A stretch of DNA of 52,641 nt, from NCBI GenBank assembly GCA_052389895.1, contig JBQTHM010000045.1, positions 1-52,641 of the forward strand. The letters are read 5' to 3'. Numbering within the stretch: the stretch's first letter is position 1; the number at the start of each line of letters is the position of its first letter. Positions 33,625 through 40,938 of this stretch are shown here, piece after piece. The translations under genes were made by a program, and so were the position numbers. Source of the DNA: CAVVXX01 sp052389895 (lineage in GTDB: Bacteria > Pseudomonadota > Alphaproteobacteria > Micropepsales > Micropepsaceae). Under the pieces are notes generated by a model. It was not told the DNA's origin, made no database searches, and saw nothing but the letters and a program-made list of their open reading frames with translations.

Positions 33625-34436
33625 CGCCCGCGCGCCACGAAGTGCGGATTGGCGAAGCCCGTTTCGATATTACCGTAAATGAGCGGCGTGCCGTCGAGGC
33701 GCGTCACGGTGCCGCCTGCGGCCGCAAGCACGGCATGGCCCGCCGCCGAGTCCCATTCCATGGTGCGGCCGTGGCGCGGATAGATGTCGGCTTCGCCTGC
33801 CGCCACCAGACAGAATTTCAGCGAGGAGCCGATCGCAACAAAGCGTTTGATCCTGTAATGCGCCAGATACTCTTCCGTCTTGTGGTCGCGGTGGGTGCGG
33901 CTGGCGACCGCCACAAGCCCGTCCTCCGGCGACTTGCGCGCGCGTATCGGAATGGCGCGTTCCAGATCGAGCTCGTGTTCGGGCACGTCGGGAATTTCGA
34001 AGGCGCCGCAATCCTGCGCGCCCACGAACAGGCGGCGCAATGCCGGCGCATGCACGACGCCCGCGATGGGAATATTGTCTTCGATCAGGCCGATGTTCAC
34101 CGTGAACTCGCCATTGCGCGCGAGAAATTCCTTGGTGCCGTCGAGCGGATCCACCAAGAAGAATTTCCGTCCCGGTTCCGGCTTGTGGCCGGCCGACACT
34201 GCTTCTTCGGCAATCACGGGCACGCCGGGCGCGATCTCGGAAAGGCGTTTCACGATCAGCGCCTCGGCCTCTTCGTCGGCGGCGGTCACGGGCGAGCGAT
34301 CCACTTTGCGTCGCGCTTCGACGCCCGCCTCATAATGATCGAGAATCAGTTTTCCCGCTTCGTGTGCGATTTGGGCCAGTTGCGCCGCAAGCTCCGATGG
34401 CTGCGCCTGCCGGATTGGGCCGGAATTCCGGCTCAC
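33621..34436 (-). CDS. cysQ: 3'(2'),5'-bisphosphate nucleotidase CysQ
   Basis: Hydrolyses PAP, the by-product of PAPS-using enzymes, so it would support the two sulfotransferases encoded nearby. The inositol-monophosphatase fold is shown by DRSPVTAADEEAE, the EE pair in VIAEEAVS, the metal-binding DPLDGTKEFLARNGEFTVNIG and the C-terminal EWDSAAGHAVLAAAGG. GTG 34436 gives 271 residues; a TTG at 34484, just after AAGGA, would give 287 and is also possible. Confidence 0.88.
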   Translation of the reverse strand: MSRNSGPIRQAQPSELAAQLAQIAHEAGKLILDHYEAGVEARRKVDRSPVTAADEEAEALIVKRLSEIAPGVPVIAEEAVSAGHKPEPGRKFFLVDPLDGTKEFLARNGEFTVNIGLIEDNIPIAGVVHAPALRRLFVGAQDCGAFEIPDVPEHELDLERAIPIRARKSPEDGLVAVASRTHRDHKTEEYLAHYRIKRFVAIGSSLKFCLVAAGEADIYPRHGRTMEWDSAAGHAVLAAAGGTVTRLDGTPLIYGNIETGFANPHFVARGR

Positions 34437-34555
34437 GGGCGCGGCCCGCTTACAAAGGCTTGGTGATGACGCATCTTTAAGCAATCCTTAAGAGGGAAGC
34501 TGCAAGGTCAGCATCCGGAAACTATTTGCGCGCGTGTTTTGGAAGGGTCATTGCC

Positions 34556-35173
34556 ATGAATGATCTCGATTTCGCCGCACTGCTCGTCTCGCGGGTTTGC
34601 CACGATCTTGTGAGCCCCGTCGGCGCAGTGGTCAACGGTCTCGAGGTGCTGGAGGAAGAAACCGATACCGCGATGCGTGCAGACGCGTTGCGCCTGGTCG
34701 CCGCCAGCGCCGAACAGGCCGCAGCCCGCCTGCAATTTGCGCGTATTGCCTTTGGCGCGGCGGGATCGGCGGGCGCGGAGCTGGATTTGACCGAGGTCGC
34801 TCGTGTGGTTTCCGGCCTGCTCAGGGGCGGTAAAGTCGAACTTGTCTGGCGGGTCTCGCAAGTCAATTGGCCGAAAGACTGGGCCAAGCTGCTGATGAAC
34901 GCGGCCCTGATCGCCGCCGATTGCCTGCCGCGCGGCGGCCGCGTGACAGTAGAAACCTCCGATGACTCTAATGCGCCCTCTTTCCGCATCATCGCCGGCG
35001 GGCCTGTCGCGCGCCTTTCCGCCGAAGCCGAAAAGGCGTTGCTGGGCGAGCCGGCGAGCATGGTGGACGGCCGTTCCATTCAGCCCTACCTCACCTATTG
35101 TCTTTCCAAAACGCTTAACGCAGACCTCGCGCTGAGCGCGGGCGAACAGGAAATCCGTATCAGCGCCGGTTAA
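34556..35173 (+). CDS. chpT: Histidine phosphotransferase ChpT
   Basis: 205 residues. It carries the dimerisation helix with phospho-acceptor His16 in LVSRVCHDLVSPVGAVVNGLE, then a degenerate ATPase-like domain. In Caulobacter ChpT passes phosphate from CckA to CtrA and CpdR. ctrA itself is encoded 1.4 kb away. ATG 34556 is preferred to an upstream start because GGAAGGG precedes it and the family begins here. Confidence 0.88.
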   Translation: MNDLDFAALLVSRVCHDLVSPVGAVVNGLEVLEEETDTAMRADALRLVAASAEQAAARLQFARIAFGAAGSAGAELDLTEVARVVSGLLRGGKVELVWRVSQVNWPKDWAKLLMNAALIAADCLPRGGRVTVETSDDSNAPSFRIIAGGPVARLSAEAEKALLGEPASMVDGRSIQPYLTYCLSKTLNADLALSAGEQEIRISAG

Positions 35174-35246
35174 TGGCGCATGGTTTAGCGGGTGTTTACC
35201 GCCGGAGGCGCACAATTAAGGCTCAACGGGGGAGCCTGAGCGCCTG

Positions 35247-35612
35247 ATGAAATGCCTGGTCGTTGACGACAGCCGCGTCATCCGCAAGGTCGCGCGCAAA
35301 ATCCTTGAAGAGTTCCGATTCCAGATCGAGGAAGCCGAAGACGGCGCCTCCGCACTGGAAGCGTGCCGCCAAAACATGCCCGAGGCGATCCTGCTCGATT
35401 CCTGCATGCCGGGAATGTCCAGCGTGGAATTCCTCCGCGCGCTCAGGCGCGAAAATGGAGGCGAAAAACCCGTCGTCGTCATGTGCGGATGTGAAAACGA
35501 TGTCGCATTGGTGACCGACGCCGCAGCCGCCGGCGTGGACGAGTATTTGCTCAAGCCGTTCGACCGCCGGACGCTGGAGGCGACTTTCGCGGAAGCGGGC
35601 CTGCTGCGCTAG
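35247..35612 (+). CDS. Single-domain response regulator with unusual switch residue
   Basis: 121-residue CheY-like receiver with Asp7-Asp8, phospho-acceptor Asp51 (LLDSCMPGM), Tyr100 and Lys103 at the expected spacing. The residue corresponding to CheY Thr87 is Gly81 (sequence MCGCEND). That Thr/Ser normally relays phosphorylation to the output face, so signalling may differ. It sits between chpT and cheR with no output domain and may take part in chemotaxis or cell-cycle phosphorelays. Confidence 0.87.
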   Translation: MKCLVVDDSRVIRKVARKILEEFRFQIEEAEDGASALEACRQNMPEAILLDSCMPGMSSVEFLRALRRENGGEKPVVVMCGCENDVALVTDAAAAGVDEYLLKPFDRRTLEATFAEAGLLR

Positions 35613-35622
35613 CCGCCCTGTC

Positions 35623-36465
35623 ATGACTCCGGCCGATTTCGAATTCCTTGCGGGACTGATGAAGAGGCATTCGGGCGTTGTGCTCGGTGCCGCAAAATCG
35701 GATTTGACGCGCCAACGACTGCATCCCGTCGCGGAGCGCTACGGGTTTCGCAGCGAAGCGCAACTTGTGGCGGCGCTGAGAGGGGGCCATGCGCGGCTCG
35801 AACGCGAAGCTGTGGCGGCGATGACCACCAACGAAACCTGGTTCTTCCGCGACCGCCGGCCTTTCGAACGTTTTCAGGACATGATGCTACCTGCGCTTCT
35901 GAGGCGCAGGGCTTCCTCGCGCCGCATCCGCCTGTGGTCGGCGGGCGCATCGCAAGGGCAGGAGCCCTATTCGCTCGCCATGATCCTGGAAGAACGCAAA
36001 CATCAGCTGCGCGACTGGGATATCGAACTGATCGCCACCGAAATCAGCGAAGATGTCGTGCGCTACGCCGAACGCGGGCTTTACCGCCCTCTTGAAGTGC
36101 GGCGCGGGCTTTCGGCCGCGCGCCTGATGCGGCATTTCCGGCGCGAAGACGGCCTCTGGCGGCTGAAATGGCAGGTGCGCGCCCGCGTCGGCTTCCAAAC
36201 CCGCAACCTGCTCGATCCGTTCGAGGACATGGGCCGCTTCGACGTCATATTCTGCCGCAACGTGCTTATCTATTTCGACCATGCGGCGCGTATGGGCGTG
36301 CTGGCCCGGCTTGGTTCCGCGCTTGCGCCCGACGGATATCTGGTCATGGGCGCCGCCGAAACCGTGCTCGGCTTCGGCAGCGACTTCGTTCCTTGCGAAG
36401 GCGCGCGCGGCGTTTTCGTGAAGGCAGGCAGAGCCGCCCAGCGGCTCACGGCCTTGGCGAGCTAG
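35623..36465 (+). CDS. cheR: CheR-type protein-glutamate methyltransferase
   Basis: 280 residues. The N-terminal helical domain (DFEFLAGLMKRHSGVVLG and MTTNETWFFRD) is followed by the SAM-binding domain with LWSAGASQGQEPYSLAM, ATEISEDVV, and FDVIFCRNVLIYFD. CheR methylates chemoreceptors. No receptor, cheA, cheW or cheB gene is near, so it may act in a non-classical pathway with the adjacent receiver. It starts 10 bp after the receiver gene. Confidence 0.88.
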   Translation: MTPADFEFLAGLMKRHSGVVLGAAKSDLTRQRLHPVAERYGFRSEAQLVAALRGGHARLEREAVAAMTTNETWFFRDRRPFERFQDMMLPALLRRRASSRRIRLWSAGASQGQEPYSLAMILEERKHQLRDWDIELIATEISEDVVRYAERGLYRPLEVRRGLSAARLMRHFRREDGLWRLKWQVRARVGFQTRNLLDPFEDMGRFDVIFCRNVLIYFDHAARMGVLARLGSALAPDGYLVMGAAETVLGFGSDFVPCEGARGVFVKAGRAAQRLTALAS

Positions 36466-36471
36466 ACAGCC

Positions 36472-36506
36472 AAAAAGAAAGGGCGCCCGAAGGCGCCCTT
36501 TGCCTC
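36472..36506. terminator. Bidirectional terminator between cheR and ctrA
   Basis: AAAGGGCGCC (36478-36487) and GGCGCCCTTT (36492-36501) form a perfect 10-bp stem with CGAA loop (TTCG on the other strand). On the minus strand it runs into CTTTTTGG, a good U tract for ctrA; on the plus strand the T run is short. Confidence 0.85.
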
Positions 36507-36522
36507 GCCCCCCGATTGGAAG

Positions 36523-37224
36523 TCAGGCCGCGCCCGCTTCCAGTTTCTCGTCCGGATCGCGCAGCACATAGCCGCGACCCCAGACCGTCTCGATGTAGTG
36601 TTCGCCGCTGGTGGCGGCGGCAAGCTTCTTGCGCAGCTTGCAGATGAAGACGTCGATGATCTTGAGTTCCGGCTCGTCCATGCCGCCGTAAAGGTGGTTC
36701 AGGAACATTTCCTTGGTGAGCGTCGTGCCTTTGCGAAGGCTGAGCAGCTCCAGCATCTGGTATTCCTTGCCGGTCAAGTGCACACGGCTTCCGTCCACCT
36801 CGACTGTCTTGGCGTCGAGGTTGACGGTGAGTTTGCCTGTGGTGATGACCGATTGCGAATGCCCCTTGGAGCGGCGCACGACCGCCTGGATGCGGGCGAC
36901 CAGCTCGTCCTTGTGGAAGGGTTTGGTCATGTAGTCGTCGGCCCCGAAGCCGAGCGCCTTGACCTTCGCCTCCACGATCGCGTTGCCGGACAGGATGAGC
37001 ACCGGCGTCTGCACCTTGGCGAGACGCAGGGTTTTAAGAACTTCGAAACCGCTCATGTCGGGAAGCTGAAGATCGAGAACGATGATGTCGTAGTCGTACA
37101 GCTTGCCCAGATCGATGCCTTCTTCGCCGAGGTCGGTTGTATAGACGTTAAAGCCCTCGGACCTGAGCATCAGCTCGATGCTGCGCGCCATCGCGCTGTC
37201 GTCTTCAATCAGCAGAACTCGCAT
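36523..37224 (-). CDS. ctrA: Cell-cycle transcriptional regulator CtrA
   Basis: Master response regulator of alphaproteobacteria, 233 residues. Receiver domain with IEDD, phospho-acceptor Asp51 (IVLDLQLPDMSG), Ser/Thr switch (ILSGNA) and Lys in TKPFHKDEL; C-terminal OmpR-type winged helix with LTGKEYQMLELLSLRKGTTLTKE and VFICKLRKKL. In Caulobacter it controls division, motility and replication initiation. chpT lies beyond cheR, and sciP, whose product restrains CtrA, is at 44 kb. Confidence 0.97.
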   Translation of the reverse strand: MRVLLIEDDSAMARSIELMLRSEGFNVYTTDLGEEGIDLGKLYDYDIIVLDLQLPDMSGFEVLKTLRLAKVQTPVLILSGNAIVEAKVKALGFGADDYMTKPFHKDELVARIQAVVRRSKGHSQSVITTGKLTVNLDAKTVEVDGSRVHLTGKEYQMLELLSLRKGTTLTKEMFLNHLYGGMDEPELKIIDVFICKLRKKLAAATSGEHYIETVWGRGYVLRDPDEKLEAGAA

Positions 37225-37389
37225 TTAACTGGCCCCCTCACGCGCAGGCACTCGCGCGTGGCGAATGCCGCAAGTCGAAGGCGGGAACCCTAAATGCAAT
37301 TGGTTAACAAGAGGTGGGGTGGTTCTTTTGAGCACGGTCCCGTCCCGAAACCGCACCACGAGGCACGCGAGCCAGAGGGGCATCTCTTT

Positions 37390-37421
37390 GATTCGCCTCG
37401 GTTAAGTTTACCGCGACTTAA
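37390..37421 (-). promoter_or_regulatory. Candidate CtrA box and GANTC site upstream of ctrA
   Basis: On the minus strand TTAA-N7-TAAAC (37421-37406) differs by one base from the CtrA box TTAA-N7-TTAAC. A GATTC methylation site (37390-37394) lies beside it, and a GGTTAAC half-site occurs near 37303. In Caulobacter the ctrA promoters combine GANTC methylation with CtrA boxes. The distance to the ctrA start (about 180 bp) is compatible. Sites were found by eye only. Confidence 0.45.
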
Positions 37422-37437
37422 AGCCTCCCCAGCCAGA

Positions 37438-37656
37438 ATGTCAAAAGGGAAAGGCCGGAATCCCCCGGCCGGACCCGCGATTTTGGGTCTTGACGTGGAA
37501 ACATCGGCCGGAGCACTCGCAGTCGGCGTAACGGGGCGCAAGGCATCCGATTGCGCGCCCGCCGGCACGCTCTTCGCCGCGTACGGGCGCGGCACGGTCT
37601 GTGCAGCGCCGGGCATGGGCCGCATCCGCGCGGCCGCGGAAGGTGACGCGAAATGA
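37438..37656 (+). CDS. Short open frame before fliJ, doubtful
   Basis: A 72-residue frame (MSKGKGRNPPAGPAIL onward) whose stop overlaps the fliJ start in ATGA. Codon use looks plausible but no family is recognised. fliI is usually found immediately upstream of fliJ; nothing here resembles the FliI ATPase. It may be a real small gene, or leader DNA left after loss of fliI. Confidence 0.3.
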   Translation: MSKGKGRNPPAGPAILGLDVETSAGALAVGVTGRKASDCAPAGTLFAAYGRGTVCAAPGMGRIRAAAEGDAK

Positions 37657-38054
37657 AACGCCGGGACACGCTGCTGCGCCTGAAGCGGTTTCGCGTGGAC
37701 GAGCTCAAACGCCGGCTCGGCACGCTCGATGAGATGAAAGCGGATCTCGAACGCAAGCTCGCCGATCTCGACGAAACGGTTGCGCGCGAAAAGCACCGCG
37801 CGAGCGACTCCGATATTGTCCGGCTCGCGTTTCCCAGCTTCCTCCGTTCGATCGACTCCCGGCGCGAAAACATTCGCGCCACCATGAAGGACGTCGAGCG
37901 CGAACGCAGCGCCGCCGAAACCGATCTTGCGTCCGCCTTTCAAGACCTGAAGGCATTCGAAGCCGCCGAAGACGAACGCGCGCGCCGCATCGCCGCCGCC
38001 GAGGCCGGCGCCAGCCAGTCGCGCCTGGACGAACTCTGGCGATATTATACTTGA
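37653..38054 (+). CDS. fliJ: FliJ-like flagellar export chaperone, C-terminus rewritten by IS
   Basis: 133 residues, almost wholly coiled coil (LKRFRVDELKRRLGTLDE, then ERSAAETDLASAFQDLKAFE), as in FliJ of the flagellar export gate. The last native residues are LDEL; the next codons WRYYT and the stop lie inside the inverted repeat of the IS at 38038. Removing the IS and one 8-bp duplication restores a frame that continues SIVRHLRKHALRQI and stops at 40265. So the gene lost 14 native residues and gained 5. No other flagellar gene is in the window. Confidence 0.75.
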   Translation: MKRRDTLLRLKRFRVDELKRRLGTLDEMKADLERKLADLDETVAREKHRASDSDIVRLAFPSFLRSIDSRRENIRATMKDVERERSAAETDLASAFQDLKAFEAAEDERARRIAAAEAGASQSRLDELWRYYT

Positions 38055-38062
38055 CACATGCA
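38030..38062 (+). repeat. Left target duplication and terminal inverted repeat of the IS
   Basis: Target-site duplication CGAACTCT (38030-38037) is followed by the 25-bp left inverted repeat (38038-38062) starting GGCGATATTATACTTGACAC. The repeat includes TTGACA pointing inward, which could act as a -35 element. Confidence 0.95.
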
Positions 38063-38106
38063 GGGGCCGCGCCTCACTAAAGGGCCAACAGCCGCTTGCA
38101 GATGTC

Positions 38107-38166
38107 AGGACCGGGAGCCTCCCGGTAATAATCATCGCCAGCTTCGTAGGGAGGCTCCCAGGTCCT
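38107..38166 (-). terminator. Long hairpin at the 3' side of the IS cargo gene
   Basis: AGGACC-GGGAGCCTCCC (38107-38123) pairs with GGGAGGCTCCC-AGGTCCT (38149-38166): 17 bp with a one-base bulge and a loop of about 25 nt. It lies just after the cargo gene stop (38190, minus strand) and before the IS end. It has no T run. It may block transcription into or out of the element. Confidence 0.55.
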
Positions 38167-38189
38167 AGGAACACGCCGTGGGCGCGGAA

Positions 38190-38990
38190 TCAGGCGTTCA
38201 GAATCGTAGCCTCGAAGGCATCGCAGACGCCGCCGATATAATCGGCCAGTTGCGACAGCGCTGGGACAACAGGCTCACCGTCAATAATCTGGCCCTCGCC
38301 AAACGCTATGCCGAGGGCAAACTTCACGTCCTCATCTGCTGGAAGTGGCTGGTTGAGGGGCATACGAAACAGTTCCGCGCCCTCTTTCAGAGGGGTTTTA
38401 TCGGGGATGAAAATGCTTTGGCGAGCTGGGATGGGAACGTCTTTCCCAGCGAAGTGATGTTTTATGCTGGCGTGAAGAACGGCCCCAACATCCACAGCAG
38501 CGCAGTTGCCCAATACAGGCACGATGGCTTGGTGTTTGTCCAAGATGTTGAGTTGATGCAGTCGCCAGAGCGCGCCGTTCCCACTTTTATATGGTTTCAG
38601 GTCGTTGATGAGGCCGATAGATTTGGCCGAAGCGCCCTTTATATATTCGGGAAGCGCGGCTTCAAATTCCTCTTTGGTCTCCCGAACGACAAAATGAACA
38701 TGCTTGATACTTTGACCCCCAGGATCGTCATGGCGAACAACGGCGCACATGAGGAGGTCGAGAGCAGATCGGAGATTGTGGATTATATCTCCGATAACAG
38801 CACTCCACTCTTGAGGAGGGCACTTGACGCCCTTGACTTTCCACACGCGCTGTCCGGCGCTCGTATCATTCTCAACAACAATGGTGTAAGGCTTTTGGGC
38901 ATGGAACGCCTCGATCTCTTCGGCCAATTGCCTGACGTGGGCTTTGGCCCGTTCGACCTTTAGACGATAGCCGGGTATAGTTTGAGTCAT
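38190..38990 (-). CDS. IS cargo: uncharacterised protein with HNLRSALD motif
   Basis: 266 residues, soluble, mostly helical in the N-terminal part (GYRLKVERAKAHVRQLAEEI). The segment IIHNLRSALDLLMCAVV near residue 70 is a pattern I have seen in a broad family of hypothetical proteins. Other features are HVHFVVRETKEEFEAALPEY and WRLHQLNILDKHQAI. No enzymatic motif is certain. The ATG (38990) shares CATG with the ATG of the divergent small gene at 38989. It is carried by the IS but is not a transposase. Confidence 0.7.
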   Translation of the reverse strand: MTQTIPGYRLKVERAKAHVRQLAEEIEAFHAQKPYTIVVENDTSAGQRVWKVKGVKCPPQEWSAVIGDIIHNLRSALDLLMCAVVRHDDPGGQSIKHVHFVVRETKEEFEAALPEYIKGASAKSIGLINDLKPYKSGNGALWRLHQLNILDKHQAIVPVLGNCAAVDVGAVLHASIKHHFAGKDVPIPARQSIFIPDKTPLKEGAELFRMPLNQPLPADEDVKFALGIAFGEGQIIDGEPVVPALSQLADYIGGVCDAFEATILNA

Positions 38991-39159
38991 GACAACTGCA
39001 CCCAAGTCAGCATCTACACGCGAGGATGATAACCTACGGCGGATGCTGAAAACGCCGCCCAAGCCTCACGCGCCGCTGAAGGCACATAAGGCTAAGGCGA
39101 GTCGGCCGAGTCGCGCGAAGCGGAAAACCAGGGCATCCAGGGGCGGCGCTTCTTCCTAG
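38989..39159 (+). CDS. IS cargo: small basic protein
   Basis: 56 residues, strongly basic in the C-terminal half (KAHKAKASRPSRAKRKTRAS), with the segment RRMLKTPPKPHAPLK. Similar short PPKPH-containing proteins are seen in mobile regions, but no function is known to me. It is divergent from the 266-residue cargo gene with overlapping start codons, an arrangement that suggests paired expression, for instance as a small partner protein. Confidence 0.55.
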   Translation: MTTAPKSASTREDDNLRRMLKTPPKPHAPLKAHKAKASRPSRAKRKTRASRGGASS

Positions 39160-39212
39160 CAACCGCGCCGCCCTTCGCTTTGCGCCAGCGAATGAACGCC
39201 GCTGCTTGCTGT

Positions 39213-40148
39213 TTAAGCGTGAACGGCTTTGTCAGTCCGTCGATAGGTGAGCCGCTTCCCGGCGATGCCTTCCAGCGCCCTGTCGGCGCGCATGTCGTCC
39301 GTGTAGCCAAGCTTAACGCGATGGTTCATGCGGAAATCAAACTCGGCAAGATAGCGGTGTAGATGCTGTTCCGACATGTGCTGGTAGGTTCCGACTAGGC
39401 CGCGTTTGAAAATCGAGAAATAGCCTTCCGCCGTGTTGGTATGGACGGTCTCGCCATCCTTGCCCGGACGCGCAAACTGCTTGTTGTGATCAACAGCTTC
39501 ATGCGTCGGATGAAAGCGGCTGTAGCGGTAGTGCTTCGCGCCGTCCGTGTGCAATTTGCTGGCGGGGTCAACATTGCGATAGAGCGCATCGTGAATGTCT
39601 AGGCTGATCGGGCCTTTCGCGCCGGTGATCTTGCGCGAACGCACACGTCCACCGCGTTCCACGAGCGACACGAATTTGAGATTGTCCTTGCGGGCGCGAG
39701 GGCGTGTCTTGCGGGAAGGCGAGAGTTCGGTCTCGTCGGCCTCAACCACGAAGCCGTCACCGCCAAGAGGCGGCTCGGAGCCGGGGAGCGGGTCCATCGC
39801 CGCGCGGATACGGTGAGACATGAACCATGCCGTCTTGACGGTCACGCCAAGCATCCTCGCAAGCTGTTGGGAGGAAATTCCCTTTTTGGACGAGCAAAGC
39901 AGGTGGTTCGCATAAAGCCATGTGTGCAGGGGCACCTTGGAGCGTTCAAAGACGGTGCCCACCGTGACCGAGAACTGCATACGGCAAGCATTGCAGAACC
40001 ACAGGCCAGTGCGGCCGCCCTTGATGCTGCTGGCGCGGTTCAGGACGCCACAATGAGGGCAGACAGGCCCATCCGGCCACTGGAGCGCTTCTAGGTGGGC
40101 GCGGGCAGCGGCTTCGTCGGTGAAGCGTTTGGGAAGGGCTTTAGGCAT
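39213..40148 (-). CDS. ISXO2-like transposase (IS1595 family)
   Basis: 311 residues. An N-terminal zinc ribbon (CPHCG near residue 31 and CNAC near 52) is followed by a helix-turn-helix (SSQQLARMLGVTVKTAWFMSHRI) and the ISXO2 catalytic domain with VEADETEL, HTDGAKHYR and NTAEGYFSIFKRG plus MNHR near the end. No frameshift or stop is present, so it should be functional. AAGGAG precedes the ATG at 40148; a TTGACA in the right inverted repeat may be its -35. Confidence 0.93.
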   Translation of the reverse strand: MPKALPKRFTDEAAARAHLEALQWPDGPVCPHCGVLNRASSIKGGRTGLWFCNACRMQFSVTVGTVFERSKVPLHTWLYANHLLCSSKKGISSQQLARMLGVTVKTAWFMSHRIRAAMDPLPGSEPPLGGDGFVVEADETELSPSRKTRPRARKDNLKFVSLVERGGRVRSRKITGAKGPISLDIHDALYRNVDPASKLHTDGAKHYRYSRFHPTHEAVDHNKQFARPGKDGETVHTNTAEGYFSIFKRGLVGTYQHMSEQHLHRYLAEFDFRMNHRVKLGYTDDMRADRALEGIAGKRLTYRRTDKAVHA

Positions 40149-40188
40149 GGCGGCTAACTCCTTATGCCGCTAAGCTAAGCCACTCCGT

Positions 40189-40221
40189 TGCATGTGTCAA
40201 GTATAATATCGCCCGAACTCT
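40189..40221 (+). repeat. Right terminal inverted repeat and target duplication of the IS
   Basis: The right repeat (40189-40213) is the exact reverse complement of the left one and is followed by CGAACTCT (40214-40221). Its plus strand reads TATAAT at 40202-40207, facing outward, which could form part of a hybrid promoter. Confidence 0.95.
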
Positions 40222-40265
40222 CCATCGTGCGCCATCTGCGCAAGCACGCGCTCCGGCAGATCTAG
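40222..40265 (+). pseudogene. fliJ: Detached 3' end of fliJ
   Basis: Directly after the right duplication the frame continues as it would have before insertion, encoding IVRHLRKHALRQI (Ser codon spans the junction) and a TAG at 40263-40265. This restores the ancestral fliJ C-terminus. It has no start and is not expressed as protein. Confidence 0.8.
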
Positions 40266-40450
40266 CCCATCACGGAAGCCCCCTCCGCCATCTTTGGTGG
40301 CCCCTCCCCCAGCGGGGGAGGATGAGTTCTATTCATGCCCCCCCTCTGGGGGCCGCCTTCGCTAAAGCTACGGCGGCCGAGTATGCGCATTCTCGCCCGC
40401 CGGAGCCTTGGCGTAGGCGGGAGCTGTCGGCGGAGCCGACCGAGGGGGCC
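40266..40450. repeat. Intergenic repeat region before doxX
   Basis: Contains the palindrome CCTCCCCC-AGC-GGGGGAGG (40303-40321) of the window-wide family, then GC-rich inverted segments (GGGGGCCGCC, GCGGCCGA and CGCCCGCCGGAG with GGCGGGAGC). No gene is seen from 40266 to 40510. Confidence 0.65.
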
Positions 40451-40510
40451 TGGTGCAGTTGACGTCTTCTGGTCCGCCGCCCAAACATTGGTCGGGGAGC
40501 CGAATCGTCC

Positions 40511-40936
40511 ATGTCGCTGGCCGAACGCATTTCGCCCTTGCTGGGGCGCCTCGCGCTCGCGTGGTTCTTTCTTTCCGACGCCTATATGCGCGCGAGCGAC
40601 TGGAGCGGCACCGTCGCGCTGCTGAACGGGAAAAACATCCCTGTTCCGGAAATCGTGTTGTTCGTCGCGCTGTCCGCTATGGTGCTGGGCGGTCTTTCGC
40701 TGGTATTGGGGCTGCGCACGAAAGCGGGCGCCGCACTGCTCTTCGCATTCACGATCACGAGCACCGTTCTGCTGCACGACTACTGGACGCTCGCGGATGC
40801 CGAGGCGCGCCAGGCGGATTTTCAGATTTTCATCCGCAATGTGGCGATCGCGGGCGGGCTGCTGCTGCTGCTGGGAATCGGGCCGGGAAGCATCGCGGTG
40901 GACAACGCCGGGCGCAGCCGGCACTCCGATCGCTAG
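40511..40936 (+). CDS. DoxX family membrane protein
   Basis: 141 residues with four predicted membrane helices (ALAWFFLSDAYM; VLFVALSAMVLGGLSLVLG; GAALLFAFTITSTVLLHDYW; VAIAGGLLLLLGIG). The DoxX pattern includes PVPEIVLFVA and the Gly-rich second helix. Members take part in quinone or thiosulfate chemistry, but most are uncharacterised. It is convergent with the DUF2207 gene, 2 bp apart. Confidence 0.8.
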   Translation: MSLAERISPLLGRLALAWFFLSDAYMRASDWSGTVALLNGKNIPVPEIVLFVALSAMVLGGLSLVLGLRTKAGAALLFAFTITSTVLLHDYWTLADAEARQADFQIFIRNVAIAGGLLLLLGIGPGSIAVDNAGRSRHSDR

Positions 40937-40938
40937 CC

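Larger units (their letters stand above)
38038..40213 (-). mobile_element. IS1595-family (ISXO2-like) insertion sequence with cargo genes
   Basis: A complete 2176-bp element: perfect 25-bp terminal inverted repeats, an 8-bp target duplication (CGAACTCT on both sides), an ISXO2-type transposase (39213-40148) and two extra genes (38190-38990 and 38989-39159). The IS1595 family is known for passenger genes and 8-bp duplications. The interior is visibly less GC-rich than the flanks. Perfect ends and duplication suggest a recent insertion; it cut the 3' end of fliJ. Confidence 0.95.

Noticed and set aside
37290..38174. 294-residue open frame on the minus strand over fliJ and the IS left end
   Set aside because: It crosses the IS boundary, so it cannot be an ancestral gene, and it is antisense to the coiled-coil fliJ.
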